From: Lachnospiraceae bacterium
GTDB lineage: Bacteria > Bacillota > Clostridia > Lachnospirales > Lachnospiraceae
NCBI GenBank assembly: GCA_015056905.1
Contig: SVFI01000023.1
Span: forward strand, 1 to 37,654
Length of the DNA stretch: 37,654 bases
Direction: 5' to 3'
Shown in pieces: positions 1 to 8,145 of this stretch (its first letter is position 1; every line of letters starts with the position of its first letter). A program made the position numbers and the translations under genes. The notes beneath the pieces are model-generated. The model made no database searches. It worked only from the letters and a program-made list of their open reading frames with translations, and was not told the origin of the DNA.

Positions 1-119
1 ATCAATGTAAACATAGCGTTTAAATAATACTTTTTATCTTAAAAAGAGATACGAAATTGGAGTTGCTACCAAAGTATCAATTAAAACGGTCAATTAGATT
101 GAGATAGGAGTGTGATTTT

Positions 120-809
120 ATGATTTACGGATATTGCAGAGTATCTACTGCGAGACAGGACATCACAAGGCAAGTGAGGAATATTAAAGAGTTATATCCA
201 CAGGCAGACATCAGACAAGAGGTGTTCACAGGAAAAAAGACCACAGGGCGTAGGGAGTATGAAAAGTTGCTCCGAACGGTCAAGAGTGGTGACACGATTG
301 TGTTTGATTCGGTTTCCAGAATGAGCCGTAATGCCGATGAGGGCTTTGAAATCTATCAGAATCTGATGGATGAAGGTGTGGAGCTTGTGTTCCTGAATGA
401 GCCTTACATTAACACAGATGTTTATAGAAAGGCATTGCAGAGTGCAGCGGTGCCGATGACTGGAACATCTGTAGACTTAATCCTTGAGGGTGTGAACAAA
501 TACCTTATGGAGCTGGCGAAAGAGCAGATTAGGATTGCTTTTGAACAGAGTGAGAAAGAAGTTACTGACTTGAGCATCCGAACAAAGCAAGGACTTGTCA
601 CAGCTCGGATGAAAGGTAAGACGCTTGGACGCCCGAAGGGTGTCAAGCCAATCACAAGCAAGTCTGTGGAGATGAAGAGGCAGATTAAGCGGCTTAGTAA
701 GGCGTTCGGTGGCAGCAATACGGATGCGGAGATTATGAGCATCACGGGGCTGGCACGGAACACGTATTACAAATACAAAAAAGAATTGTTAGAGGAAGCA
801 GCGGAGTAA
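120..809 (+). CDS. Small serine recombinase (resolvase/invertase family)
   Basis: A 229-residue site-specific serine recombinase. The N-terminal resolvase domain begins with the pattern YGYCRVST, where Ser9 would be the nucleophile that forms the covalent DNA link; Arg7 and the later SRMSRN segment (about residues 66-71) fit the active-site arginines. A long alpha helix follows (about 120-160), then a GRPKG hinge and a C-terminal helix-turn-helix (about 195-225, with ITGLARNTYYKYKKEL). The start is supported by an AGGAG-type ribosome binding site at about 105-109. It is of resolvase size, so it probably resolves cointegrates or inverts/excises a small segment rather than integrating a whole element. 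It lies 350 bp upstream of a large serine recombinase in the same orientation, consistent with transposon cargo. Confidence 0.9.
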   Translation: MIYGYCRVSTARQDITRQVRNIKELYPQADIRQEVFTGKKTTGRREYEKLLRTVKSGDTIVFDSVSRMSRNADEGFEIYQNLMDEGVELVFLNEPYINTDVYRKALQSAAVPMTGTSVDLILEGVNKYLMELAKEQIRIAFEQSEKEVTDLSIRTKQGLVTARMKGKTLGRPKGVKPITSKSVEMKRQIKRLSKAFGGSNTDAEIMSITGLARNTYYKYKKELLEEAAE

Positions 810-862
810 TCCGTTGCTTTTCTTCTTTCGGGATGAGGTAAGACGGCGGGCGGAGCTGCCAG

Positions 863-879
863 CCGTGCAGGATGCACGG
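863..879. repeat. Perfect inverted repeat CCGTGCA-GGA-TGCACGG
   Basis: Seven complementary bases flank a 3-nt centre. It could be a protein-binding dyad (resolvase or regulator site) or a small RNA hairpin. No U-tract follows, so it is not an intrinsic terminator. Confidence 0.6.
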
Positions 880-1086
880 GATTTGGAGCGTGTAGGCGGA
901 AAATGACCTCGTATTTGCCCCGTAGAGCGATTGTTTGAGCAGATTTGATAACTGGTTAGGGTGATAGCTTGAAATGCGAATTTGAGGCTTATAAGGCGTT
1001 TGATAAAGTGACAGAAATCCAGTGTTTATGCGGCTTTGCGAGGTGCTTAAATCCTCATTTATGAGACAAAAAAGCTCTGATTTTCA

Positions 1087-1115
1087 TTGATATATGAGGC
1101 TTTTGGATGTATAAT
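1087..1115 (+). promoter_or_regulatory. SigA-type promoter for the large serine recombinase
   Basis: TTGATA (1087-1092), a 17-bp spacer and a perfect TATAAT (1110-1115). Transcription would start near 1121. An upstream ATG at 1107 overlaps the -10 box, so translation must begin downstream, supporting the start at 1158. Confidence 0.75.
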
Positions 1116-1128
1116 AGTAATATACAAG

Positions 1129-1140
1129 TCCATATATGGA
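1129..1140. promoter_or_regulatory. 12-bp perfect palindrome TCCATATATGGA (candidate operator)
   Basis: The palindrome lies about 8-20 bp downstream of the predicted transcription start and upstream of the recombinase ribosome binding site. That position suits a repressor operator controlling recombinase expression, but the cognate protein is not in the window. Confidence 0.45.
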
Positions 1141-1157
1141 GAAAGTGGGTAGGAAAA

Positions 1158-2930
1158 ATGGCAAAGAGATTAAAATGCTTTATTTATACGAGAGTTTCCA
1201 CGGAGATGCAGCTTGACGGATATTCGTTGGAAGCACAGAAAGAGGTTATTGAGAAAGAAGCGGCTCACAGGGGTATGCGAATTATCGGGGAGTATTCTGA
1301 TGAGGGTAAATCGGGTAAGAACATAAAGGGTCGCCCAGAGTTCCAGAAGATGCTTGCTGATATAGCAAGGCTCAAAGGGGATGAAAGACCCGATTATGTT
1401 ATCGTGTTCAAATTATCCAGATTTGGTCGAAATGCGGCTGATACGCTAAATTCATTACAGTACATGGAAGATTACGGTGTTCATCTTCTTTGCGTAAAGG
1501 ATGGCATTGATTCAGCAGGAGCCACAGGAAAGCTGATGATTTCTGTGTTGGCTGCTGTAGCCGAAATAGAGAAAGAGAATATAAAGGAACAGACCATGGC
1601 TGGTCGTGAGCAGAAAGCGAGAGATGGTAAGTGGAACGGTGGTTTTGCTCCGTATGGGTATAAGCTGGAATATACTGCCGAGGGTAAAGGTAAAGGCGAG
1701 CTGATGATTGATGAAGGCGAAGCTGAGATAATCAAGCTAATTTACGATAAGTTTCTGCATACTGATAAGGGTGTGGCTGGTGTTGCCAAGTGGCTCAACG
1801 ATAATGGTTACAGAAAGAAACTACGTCAGAACGGCACAGTTGATAGGTTTTCTGCGAGCTTTGTTAAGGGCATTATAGATAATCCTGTCTATATGGGAAA
1901 GATTGCTTATGGCAGACGAAGAACCGAGAAGATTGATGGAACGAGAAATGAATTTCACATTGTAAAACAAGCGAAAGACAGCTATGAAATCTATGATGGT
2001 AATCACGAAGCAATTATTACAGAGGAAATGTGGTACAAAGCACAGGCAAAGCGTGAAATAAACGCATTTAAGCGAGAAAAAGTTTATAGTCTTGAGCATG
2101 AACATGTGTTATCTGCTCTTGTGAAGTGTCCTGTGTGCGGTGCCAGCATGTACGGTGTTGTAAATAGAAAGAAGAAAAAAGGTTCAGAGGAGTTCTACAC
2201 AGATATGTTTTATTATTTGTGTAAGAATAGAAAAATGGTATCGGGGCATTTGTGTGATTATAAGAAACACATTAGACAAGATGTGCTGGATGCAGAGGTA
2301 GAAGCTCTTTTTCTTCATATGCTGGATGATGCTGATTTTGAGAAAGAATTTAATAAAAAGCAACAATATTCTGCCGATATAGCGGAACTACACGAGAAGA
2401 TTATGCGTCTGGAAGAAAGCAAGAGCAAAGAGGAAACGAAGAAAAAGAGAATGTTGAACAAAATCATGGCTCTTGATATTGATGATGAAATTGTGTACGA
2501 AACGATGTATAATGAGTTAAGTCAATGTTTGCAGGAGATTATACATAATATAGCTGTCATAGATTCTGAAATTATGAAGGCTAAAATGAGTATAGAATCA
2601 GTTGAAGCAAATCAGCTAATGTTCTTATCAGTTGATGATTTCAAAAAGACTGTATTAGGTGTAATACATGATTTGTCATCAGCAGAGAAGAAAGAATTTT
2701 TCAATGGCATCATTGAGCGGATTGAGATTTACCCAGAGCGATTAAAGAACGGCAGACAGGTCAAAAGCATCAAGTTCAAGATTCCTGCTATGTTTTCTTG
2801 TACGGATGAAGCGAATGAGTTCGAGCGAACATATAACGAAGATGCTTATACAATGAGTGAGGAAATGATTGACAAGTATTTCCTACCACAAGAAAAGCAG
2901 GATGAGACGGTTGTTCTTTTGTCTCGGTGA
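1158..2930 (+). CDS. Large serine recombinase (integrase of an ICE/transposon)
   Basis: A 590-residue large serine recombinase that would integrate and excise its element by cutting attP/attB with 2-bp staggered ends. Order: resolvase catalytic domain with IYTRVSTEMQ (Ser14 as nucleophile) and KLSRFGRN; a Recombinase domain (about 165-290, GGFAPYGYKLE); a zinc beta-ribbon (about 325-375, beginning CPVCGASMYGV and continuing with two more cysteines); and a lysine/glutamate-rich coiled coil (about 400-490) of the type that controls directionality. ATG 1158 is chosen because the in-frame ATG at 1107 sits inside the promoter -10 box, whereas 1158 has an AGG-containing site just upstream. All expected domains are present, so the protein is probably active. 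The excision-directionality factor is not visible. Confidence 0.93.
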   Translation: MAKRLKCFIYTRVSTEMQLDGYSLEAQKEVIEKEAAHRGMRIIGEYSDEGKSGKNIKGRPEFQKMLADIARLKGDERPDYVIVFKLSRFGRNAADTLNSLQYMEDYGVHLLCVKDGIDSAGATGKLMISVLAAVAEIEKENIKEQTMAGREQKARDGKWNGGFAPYGYKLEYTAEGKGKGELMIDEGEAEIIKLIYDKFLHTDKGVAGVAKWLNDNGYRKKLRQNGTVDRFSASFVKGIIDNPVYMGKIAYGRRRTEKIDGTRNEFHIVKQAKDSYEIYDGNHEAIITEEMWYKAQAKREINAFKREKVYSLEHEHVLSALVKCPVCGASMYGVVNRKKKKGSEEFYTDMFYYLCKNRKMVSGHLCDYKKHIRQDVLDAEVEALFLHMLDDADFEKEFNKKQQYSADIAELHEKIMRLEESKSKEETKKKRMLNKIMALDIDDEIVYETMYNELSQCLQEIIHNIAVIDSEIMKAKMSIESVEANQLMFLSVDDFKKTVLGVIHDLSSAEKKEFFNGIIERIEIYPERLKNGRQVKSIKFKIPAMFSCTDEANEFERTYNEDAYTMSEEMIDKYFLPQEKQDETVVLLSR

Positions 2931-3004
2931 ACGCGCTAATCGGTAAACTATATAAAGATTTTTATAAAATGTACGTGATATGTCAATTTTTTTAACCAAG
3001 CTAT

Positions 3005-3319
3005 ATGAATGAAATTATGGGAATGTTTTGTCCGGAAGGAGAAAATGTGATTACAGCTGCTTACGGAGTGGGAAAGGCAACCGAGATTCATCTGTATTTT
3101 AGCGGATGTGTGAATGCAGGAAACAAATTGGTTCCGGCAGATACCGACAATATAATCAAGGTGTTTAAAATGAAGGTCTGTGTATGCGATTTGTATATCG
3201 GCTATACCGAAAAATCTTTGATTATTTCCGAATGCGATATGGCGACGACATATTATTATGAATTTGATGATATTACGGACCCAGTTTTTGCAGGAGCAAA
3301 ACAATACAGTCAGGTGTAA
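3005..3319 (+). CDS. Hypothetical protein, possibly 5'-truncated remnant
   Basis: A 104-residue ORF with no family I recognise. It is cysteine- and tyrosine-rich in the middle (VCVCDLYIGYTE), with no signal peptide or membrane helix. There is an in-frame stop at 2993 and no purine-rich ribosome binding site before the ATG at 3005, so it may be the tail of a gene cut by the neighbouring element, or simply poorly translated. Its position right after the recombinase makes the remnant reading attractive but unproven. Confidence 0.45.
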   Translation: MNEIMGMFCPEGENVITAAYGVGKATEIHLYFSGCVNAGNKLVPADTDNIIKVFKMKVCVCDLYIGYTEKSLIISECDMATTYYYEFDDITDPVFAGAKQYSQV

Positions 3320-3399
3320 GAATGGATAAAAAAGATATGCAATGAAAAAAGAGCCGGATGGCTATGAACTAAAGGTGATATAGGAAAGGTAACAGAAAA

Positions 3400-3843
3400 A
3401 TGACAATCAGAGAAGCAAATAAAAATGATTTAGACGAAATATTACAGTTATATCTGTACCTTCACGAGGAAAATGTCCCGGATGATTCGGAGCATTTACG
3501 AAACACATGGGACAGTATTATGAATGATGCAAATCATCATCTTATTGTTTGTGAAGTCGATGGTAAGATTGTAGCATCCTGTGTATGTGTGGTTATTCCG
3601 AATCTTACAAGAAATGTCCGCCCTTATGCGTTTGTGGAAAATGTGGTAACGCATGGAGATTATCGGAAGAAGGGCTATGCGACCGCATGTTTAAATTATG
3701 CAAAGCAGATTGCCAAGGAGAATCATTGCTATAAGATGATGTTACTTACGGGTTCCAAGGAAGAAAGTACATTAAATTTCTATTGTAACGCCGGCTATAA
3801 CAGCTCAGATAAGACGGCGTTTATACAATGGATTGACATGTGA
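3400..3843 (+). CDS. GNAT-family N-acetyltransferase
   Basis: A 147-residue single-domain GNAT enzyme that would transfer an acetyl group from acetyl-CoA to an amine of unknown identity. It starts TIREANKNDLDEI, typical of the first strand and helix, and carries the acetyl-CoA pyrophosphate-binding motif as VVTHGDYRKKGYATACL (about residues 87-103), followed by the usual C-terminal LLTGSKEESTLNFYCNAGY segment. Length is normal for the family. A GGAAAGG ribosome binding site lies about 10 nt before ATG 3400. Its last codons contain the promoter (3833-3861) for the downstream kinase-GNAT leader, so the two genes are adjacent but separately promoted. Confidence 0.88.
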   Translation: MTIREANKNDLDEILQLYLYLHEENVPDDSEHLRNTWDSIMNDANHHLIVCEVDGKIVASCVCVVIPNLTRNVRPYAFVENVVTHGDYRKKGYATACLNYAKQIAKENHCYKMMLLTGSKEESTLNFYCNAGYNSSDKTAFIQWIDM

Positions 3844-3861
3844 ATTTCCGAATGCTAAAAT
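3833..3861 (+). promoter_or_regulatory. Strong SigA-type promoter for the kinase-GNAT leader RNA
   Basis: Perfect TTGACA (3833-3838), a 17-bp spacer and TAAAAT (3856-3861). The -35 box lies inside the last codons of the upstream GNAT gene. The start point would be near 3868, giving a leader of about 220 nt. Confidence 0.8.
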
Positions 3862-3867
3862 GTCAGT

Positions 3868-4091
3868 ATCTTAAAGAGAGAGGTGAAAAGATGAAGAGAT
3901 AATCGACTTTTGTTTACATGAATGTTTACATCGTGTGAGCGACAAGGCTCATACGACTTGTCATGTTGCCAAAAGTGGATTATGTTCTCATAACCTCTCT
4001 TTTTGTGCATAAAAATGATATGGTTATAGTATGTAATGGAACTGTTTGGCGACGAACGGTTCTTTTTTATTGCGGAAAGGAGATTTGCTAT
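3868..4091 (+). ncRNA. Structured attenuator-type leader with a four-codon uORF
   Basis: A 5' leader with a mini-ORF ATG-AAG-AGA-TAA (3891-3902, MKR) behind a good ribosome binding site (GAGAGAGGTG, 3876-3885). Complementary segments: 3932-3940 with 3947-3955 (9 bp, one G-U); its loop GACAAG 3941-3946 with CTTGTC 3957-3962; 3877-3884 (the uORF binding site) with 3993-4000; 3990-3995 with 4022-4027; and 3965-3973 with 4045-4053, which invades the terminator. Several of these pairings exclude one another, as in a switching leader. It ends in the intrinsic terminator at 4039-4068. I do not recognise it as a known riboswitch class; ribosome-mediated attenuation is the favoured inference. Confidence 0.65.
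4039..4068 (+). terminator. Intrinsic terminator inside the kinase-GNAT leader
   Basis: GAACTGTT (4039-4046) pairs with AACGGTTC (4055-4062), 8 bp with one G-U, followed directly by six T (4063-4068). It lies just before the ribosome binding site (about 4075-4083), the layout of transcription attenuation. Segment 3965-3973 can pair with 4045-4053 and would block it. Confidence 0.8.
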
Positions 4092-5366
4092 ATGAAAAAT
4101 ATATTTGTAGAAGGTATTCAGGGGTCGGGAAAAAGTACGCTGGTCCAAAAGTTTGCAGAGTGGAATCCTAAGTTATATGTTTGCCGGGAAGGAGACTATA
4201 ACCCGATAGAGCTGGCTTGGTGCGCATTCATGACTGCGCCGGAATACGAGAGCATATTAGAAACGTACGGCAGCATGAAAGAAGAGATAGTGAAAAACAC
4301 AGTGAAGGAGCAGGAACACTACATTATTACTTACACCAAGATACCTATGGACATTCCCGGATTTTATGAAGAAATGGAACGTTTTGAGGTGTACAACGGA
4401 AGAAAAACATGGGCGCAGTTAAAAGAAATTATTCTTACCAGATTTAAAAATTTTAAAAAGGCAGGGTATTTGTTTGAATGCTCATTTTTTCAAAATATTA
4501 TCGAAGATTTAATTTTGTTTCATGAGCGTGGCGATGAGGAAATTAAGGATTTTTACAAGGAATTATTTCACGAAGTAAACACCGGGGATTTTGTGTTGCT
4601 GTACTTATATGAGGAAGATTTGGAAGAGAGTATCGGAATAATCCGGAAGGAACGCTGTGACGGAGAGGGGAATGAGGTGTGGTACCGGATGATGCTGGAA
4701 TATTTAACTGCTTCGCCTTATGGGAAGAGAAACGGCTACAGTACCTTTGAGGATTTGATAAAGCATTTAAGACACAGGCAGGAATTGGAACTGGCTATCA
4801 TCAGAGAAATCATAGGCGATAAGGCGGTCGTCCTTCCTGCAAAGAAATATGATATCAATCAAATCAAGGATTTGGCAATTTTTCAGCGCAATATCAGATA
4901 TAATATAAGACATATGGATAAGAACGAAACCGGCCTTTTGGATGACTTTTTGTATGAAGCAATCTTTATCCCGGATGGAGTAGAGCTACCTCCGAGAGAC
5001 ATTATCAATGCACCGGAACTACAGGTTTATGTGCAAGGTTTCGGAACGCGGGAAGATGACATTTGCCTGGTTGCGGAGGTGGAAGGAAAGATAGTCGGAG
5101 CGGTCTGGGTCCGCGTCATGGATGACTATGGACATGTGGAAGAGGGTGTTCCTTCGTTTGCAATTTCTCTGTACAAAGAATATCGAGGCCGCGGTATCGG
5201 AACCGCCATGATGAAGCAAATGCTGGCAGAGTTAAAAAACAGAGGATATAAGAAAACTTCTTTGGCGGTACAGAAAGCAAACTACGCTGTGAAAATGTAT
5301 AAAAATGTTGGATTTGAGATTGTGGATGAAAACAAGGAAGAATATATTATGGTTTGTGCATTGTAA
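4092..5366 (+). CDS. P-loop kinase-like domain fused to a GNAT acetyltransferase
   Basis: A 424-residue two-domain protein. Residues 1 to about 275 form a P-loop NTPase of the deoxynucleoside/NMP-kinase-like type, with Walker A GIQGSGKS at residues 8-15 and an LFECSFFQN segment in the middle. Residues about 280-424 are a GNAT domain: LVAEVEGKIVGAVWVRVM, then the acetyl-CoA motif YRGRGIGTAMM and C-terminal QKANYAVKMYKNVGFE. ATG 4092 is preferred over the upstream in-frame ATG at 3963 because it follows GGAAAGGAG, while 3963 lies within the leader structures. Both halves look like families normally encoded as separate proteins. Substrates are unknown. By analogy with bifunctional resistance enzymes and the attenuator upstream, modification of a toxic small molecule or antibiotic is possible, but this is inference. 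Confidence 0.85.
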   Translation: MKNIFVEGIQGSGKSTLVQKFAEWNPKLYVCREGDYNPIELAWCAFMTAPEYESILETYGSMKEEIVKNTVKEQEHYIITYTKIPMDIPGFYEEMERFEVYNGRKTWAQLKEIILTRFKNFKKAGYLFECSFFQNIIEDLILFHERGDEEIKDFYKELFHEVNTGDFVLLYLYEEDLEESIGIIRKERCDGEGNEVWYRMMLEYLTASPYGKRNGYSTFEDLIKHLRHRQELELAIIREIIGDKAVVLPAKKYDINQIKDLAIFQRNIRYNIRHMDKNETGLLDDFLYEAIFIPDGVELPPRDIINAPELQVYVQGFGTREDDICLVAEVEGKIVGAVWVRVMDDYGHVEEGVPSFAISLYKEYRGRGIGTAMMKQMLAELKNRGYKKTSLAVQKANYAVKMYKNVGFEIVDENKEEYIMVCAL

Positions 5367-5461
5367 TTTGCAAACGAGTTAAAAGTGACATACTGAATAC
5401 AAATACGGGGAATTGTAGCATACTATAAAAAAAGCCGTGAAACGGTAGAATGAGGAATCGT

Positions 5462-7414
5462 ATGCAAAATCATTTAAAAGACCAGACAAGTCCGTATCTG
5501 TTGCAGCATGTAAATAATCCGGTGGATTGGTATCCTTGGTGTGAAGAGGCGTTTGAAAAAGCAAAGTCAGAAGACAAGCCTGTTTTTTTAAGCATCGGAT
5601 ACAGCACCTGTCACTGGTGCCACGTTATGGCACATGAAAGCTTTGAAGATGAGCAGATTGCGGAAATCTTAAATCGACACTTTATATCTATCAAAGTAGA
5701 CAAAGAGGAACGCCCTGACATCGACAGCATCTATATGTCGGTGTGTCAGGCGCTGACAGGAAGTGGCGGTTGGCCCACCACGATTTTCCTGACACCGGAT
5801 CAAAAGCCCTTCTATGCGGGAACTTATTTTCCGAAAACTGCCAGATACGGGCAGTTGGGATTAGAACAATTGCTCTTGGCTGTTCATCAGAAATGGAAAA
5901 ACGACAAGGAAGGTCTATTGGAATCGGCAGAGGGGATTTTGTCTTTTTTGGATAGGCAGAACAGGGTTGAAGAGGAGATGCGTGACGAGGATGGTGCCAC
6001 AGAGCTTATAAGCTCAGCGGTCAAACTTTACAAACGTAACTATGATGAAGAATACGGTGGGTTCGGGGATGCACCGAAGTTCCCCACTCCTCATAATCTC
6101 TTGTTTCTGATGCGTTACTATGAAAGAAGCAGGGACAAAGATGTGCTTAAAATGGTGGAAAAGACGCTGCTTCAGATGTATCGCGGTGGAATGTTCGATC
6201 ATATCGGTGGCGGATTTAGCAGATATTCTACAGACCGTTTTTTTCTGGTACCACATTTTGAAAAGATGTTGTATGACAATGCGCTGTTACTTTTGGCTTA
6301 TTGTAAAGCGTACCAGCTCACGGAGAATCCTGCCTATCGCAATGTGGCAGAAAAGACTGCTGCCTATATTATGGGGGAGATGACGGCTCCCGAAGGTGGA
6401 TTCTATAGTGCTCAGGATGCTGACAGCGAGGGGGTGGAAGGAAAATATTATTTGTTTGCCCCGGATGAGATAATTGAAGTTCTGGGTGAGAAAGCAGGGA
6501 AAGAATTTAATCAGCATTTTAATGTCACTGACAAAGGGAATTTTGAAGGGAAGAGTATCCCAAATCTCTTACACAGCAACATGATAACCGAGCGGTGTAA
6601 TGATGATCTGCCGGTGGTCTATGAATATCGCAAAAAAAGATATTCCCTACATTTGGATGATAAAATATTGACTTCATGGAATGCACTTATGATTGCGGCG
6701 ATGTGCCACTTATATCGTGTTACCGGCAAAGAAGAGTATCTGGCGGCAGCAAAGAAGGCGCAGGAATTTATCGAGAAGAATCTTTGTGAAAAGGATACCT
6801 TGTATGTTAGTTACAGGAATGGTATGCGCAGTAAGAAAGGGTTTCTGGATGATTACGCTGATGAGATTTTTGCATTGCTTGCTTTATATGAGGCTACGTT
6901 GGATGGCATTTATTTGGAAAAAGCACAACAGTTCTGCGCAAAAGTAATTTCAGATTTTTATGATGAAGGGCGTGGTGGCTTCTTTTTGTATGGTAAAGAT
7001 AGCGAGCAATTGATTTTGCGTCCAAAGGAAACCTACGATGGTGCCATCCCCAGCGGTAATTCCGTGATGGCGTACAATTTAGTGCAACTATATTTGATTA
7101 CAGGCAAGAAGGAATTTAAAGATTTGACAAAACGACAATTGGGATTTATGGGATTAGAGGCACAGAAGTATCCGGTGTCCTATGCCATGTTTCTTAGTGC
7201 ATTGTTGGATGATAGCGAAATGCCGGACAAAATAACAATTGCAGTAAAGGATCGACAGGAGTTGGCAGAGCTTTCTTGTAAGATACCTTTGAATACGGTT
7301 GTATGCATTATAGAAGAACCATCAAAAGAATATCCGCTGAAAAACAATCGGACCACATTTTATATGTGTAAGGGACACAGTTGTCTGCCGCCATCGAATG
7401 AGGTGTTTTTTTGA
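5462..7414 (+). CDS. YyaL/DUF255 family thioredoxin-domain protein
   Basis: About 650 residues, matching the YyaL/SPATA20 family: an N-terminal thioredoxin-like DUF255 domain followed by an alpha/alpha barrel resembling six-hairpin glycosidases. Diagnostic stretches are [16 protein letters not shown], the CHWC redox-type motif within [32 protein letters not shown] and [20 protein letters not shown]. The biochemical role of the family is not established; it is cytosolic (no signal sequence). The start at 5462 is chosen because AGGA lies 6 nt upstream; the in-frame ATG at 5450 has no ribosome binding site. It appears complete and stands alone between the kinase-GNAT gene and the zinc-ribbon operon. 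Confidence 0.92.
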   Translation: MQNHLKDQTSPYLLQHVNNPVDWYPWCEEAFEKAKSEDKPVFLSIGYSTCHWCHVMAHESFEDEQIAEILNRHFISIKVDKEERPDIDSIYMSVCQALTGSGGWPTTIFLTPDQKPFYAGTYFPKTARYGQLGLEQLLLAVHQKWKNDKEGLLESAEGILSFLDRQNRVEEEMRDEDGATELISSAVKLYKRNYDEEYGGFGDAPKFPTPHNLLFLMRYYERSRDKDVLKMVEKTLLQMYRGGMFDHIGGGFSRYSTDRFFLVPHFEKMLYDNALLLLAYCKAYQLTENPAYRNVAEKTAAYIMGEMTAPEGGFYSAQDADSEGVEGKYYLFAPDEIIEVLGEKAGKEFNQHFNVTDKGNFEGKSIPNLLHSNMITERCNDDLPVVYEYRKKRYSLHLDDKILTSWNALMIAAMCHLYRVTGKEEYLAAAKKAQEFIEKNLCEKDTLYVSYRNGMRSKKGFLDDYADEIFALLALYEATLDGIYLEKAQQFCAKVISDFYDEGRGGFFLYGKDSEQLILRPKETYDGAIPSGNSVMAYNLVQLYLITGKKEFKDLTKRQLGFMGLEAQKYPVSYAMFLSALLDDSEMPDKITIAVKDRQELAELSCKIPLNTVVCIIEEPSKEYPLKNNRTTFYMCKGHSCLPPSNEVFF

Positions 7415-7439
7415 GTTGCCTATTTTTAAAGGAAAGTAA

Positions 7440-7468
7440 TTAACATGAATTCAAAAATATGATAAAAT
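7440..7468 (+). promoter_or_regulatory. SigA-type promoter for the zinc-ribbon membrane operon
   Basis: TTAACA (7440-7445), a 17-bp spacer and TAAAAT (7463-7468), upstream of the gene starting at 7530. Confidence 0.6.
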
Positions 7469-7529
7469 TAGCGGTGAATAAAATAAGCGATACAAGATGA
7501 AAACATATATTTCCAAGGAGGAAAATTTT

Positions 7530-8117
7530 ATGACAAAAATGAAACCAACCAATCAACAGCAAAAATGCCCATCCTGCGGAGCACCGGTTGTTTCGGAAAT
7601 CTGTTCCTATTGTGGGTCGCCGACAGGACTTGTTACCGCAGAAGCGGATATGGAATATCCGGTTCTTGAGTGTAAGGAGGCAACCTTGGGATTTTGGAAT
7701 GTCTGGTTTCCTGCGATATTCGCTGTGGCGTTTAGTTTTGCGGGGATTATGGCATTTATGATTACTCTGCTGTCAGGTGAAGAATTTGGAGTGGCATTTA
7801 TTAGTTTGCCGTTTTTGTTGATAGGAATTGTGGCCACATTTTTCGTGGCGCGCGCCCTTTTGCGTAACACAAAGGTAAAAAAGAACGGAAAAATGATTAC
7901 GGCGACGGTTTATGGGTATATGGATGACAACGTACTGATAAATAATCAGCCGGCGCAGGTTGTAAAACTGCTTGTGCAAACACCGAACGGTCCGAGATTT
8001 ATTCTATACAAACTTGGAAATACATTACGACCATACGGTATCAATGACACACTTGACATCATGGTGCATGAGAACTGTTTTATGATTGTTAAAAATAAGG
8101 AAGTCGTGAAGTGGTAA
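7530..8117 (+). CDS. Zinc-ribbon membrane protein, unknown function
   Basis: About 195 residues. An N-terminal zinc ribbon with two CxxC knuckles (CPSCGAP and CSYCGSP, about residues 13-28) precedes two hydrophobic segments (about 57-80 and 88-108), then a basic stretch and a beta-rich soluble C-terminal domain (about 120-195). The first helix pair would anchor it in the cytoplasmic membrane. ATG 7530 is preferred to ATG 7497 because a strong AAGGAGG lies at 7515-7521. It is followed within 30 bp by another hypothetical gene and probably shares its transcript. I do not recognise a named family. Confidence 0.7.
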   Translation: MTKMKPTNQQQKCPSCGAPVVSEICSYCGSPTGLVTAEADMEYPVLECKEATLGFWNVWFPAIFAVAFSFAGIMAFMITLLSGEEFGVAFISLPFLLIGIVATFFVARALLRNTKVKKNGKMITATVYGYMDDNVLINNQPAQVVKLLVQTPNGPRFILYKLGNTLRPYGINDTLDIMVHENCFMIVKNKEVVKW

Positions 8118-8145
8118 AACCATATATACATAGGAGAAAAAGAAC

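Larger units (their letters stand above)
810..1157. other. Intergenic region between the two recombinase genes
   Basis: This 348-bp gap holds no convincing gene. It contains a GC-rich stretch (about 840-905) with a perfect 7-bp inverted repeat around a 3-nt centre (863-879), a good vegetative promoter (1087-1115) and a 12-bp palindrome (1129-1140) ahead of the large recombinase. Recombination sites for the small resolvase (res-like repeats) would be expected here, but I could not identify a full three-subsite res layout by eye. Confidence 0.6.
1..3000. mobile_element. End of an integrated mobile element (partial, carries two serine recombinases)
   Basis: The first 3 kb hold a small serine resolvase and a large serine recombinase and nothing of evident housekeeping type. 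Large serine recombinases usually sit at the very end of the element they move, next to the attachment site, so the element probably extends leftward out of the window and ends between the recombinase stop at 2930 and about 3005. The exact junction cannot be fixed because the disrupted target gene is not recognisable; the next ORF (3005-3319) lacks a convincing ribosome binding site and may be a truncated remnant of it. Boundaries are an inference. Confidence 0.5.

Noticed and set aside
2931..2960. Partial similarity of GGTGAACGCGCTAATCGG to the sequence GGTGTCTAACGTGGTTAAGG at the comM junction
   Set aside because: Only scattered matches and no ComM continuation follow; too weak to claim the two are ends of the same element.
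3932..3962. H-type pseudoknot in the kinase-GNAT leader (loop GACAAG pairing with CTTGTC)
   Set aside because: The connecting loops would be 0 and 1 nt across a 9-bp stem, which is sterically implausible, so the two pairings are treated as mutually exclusive hairpins.
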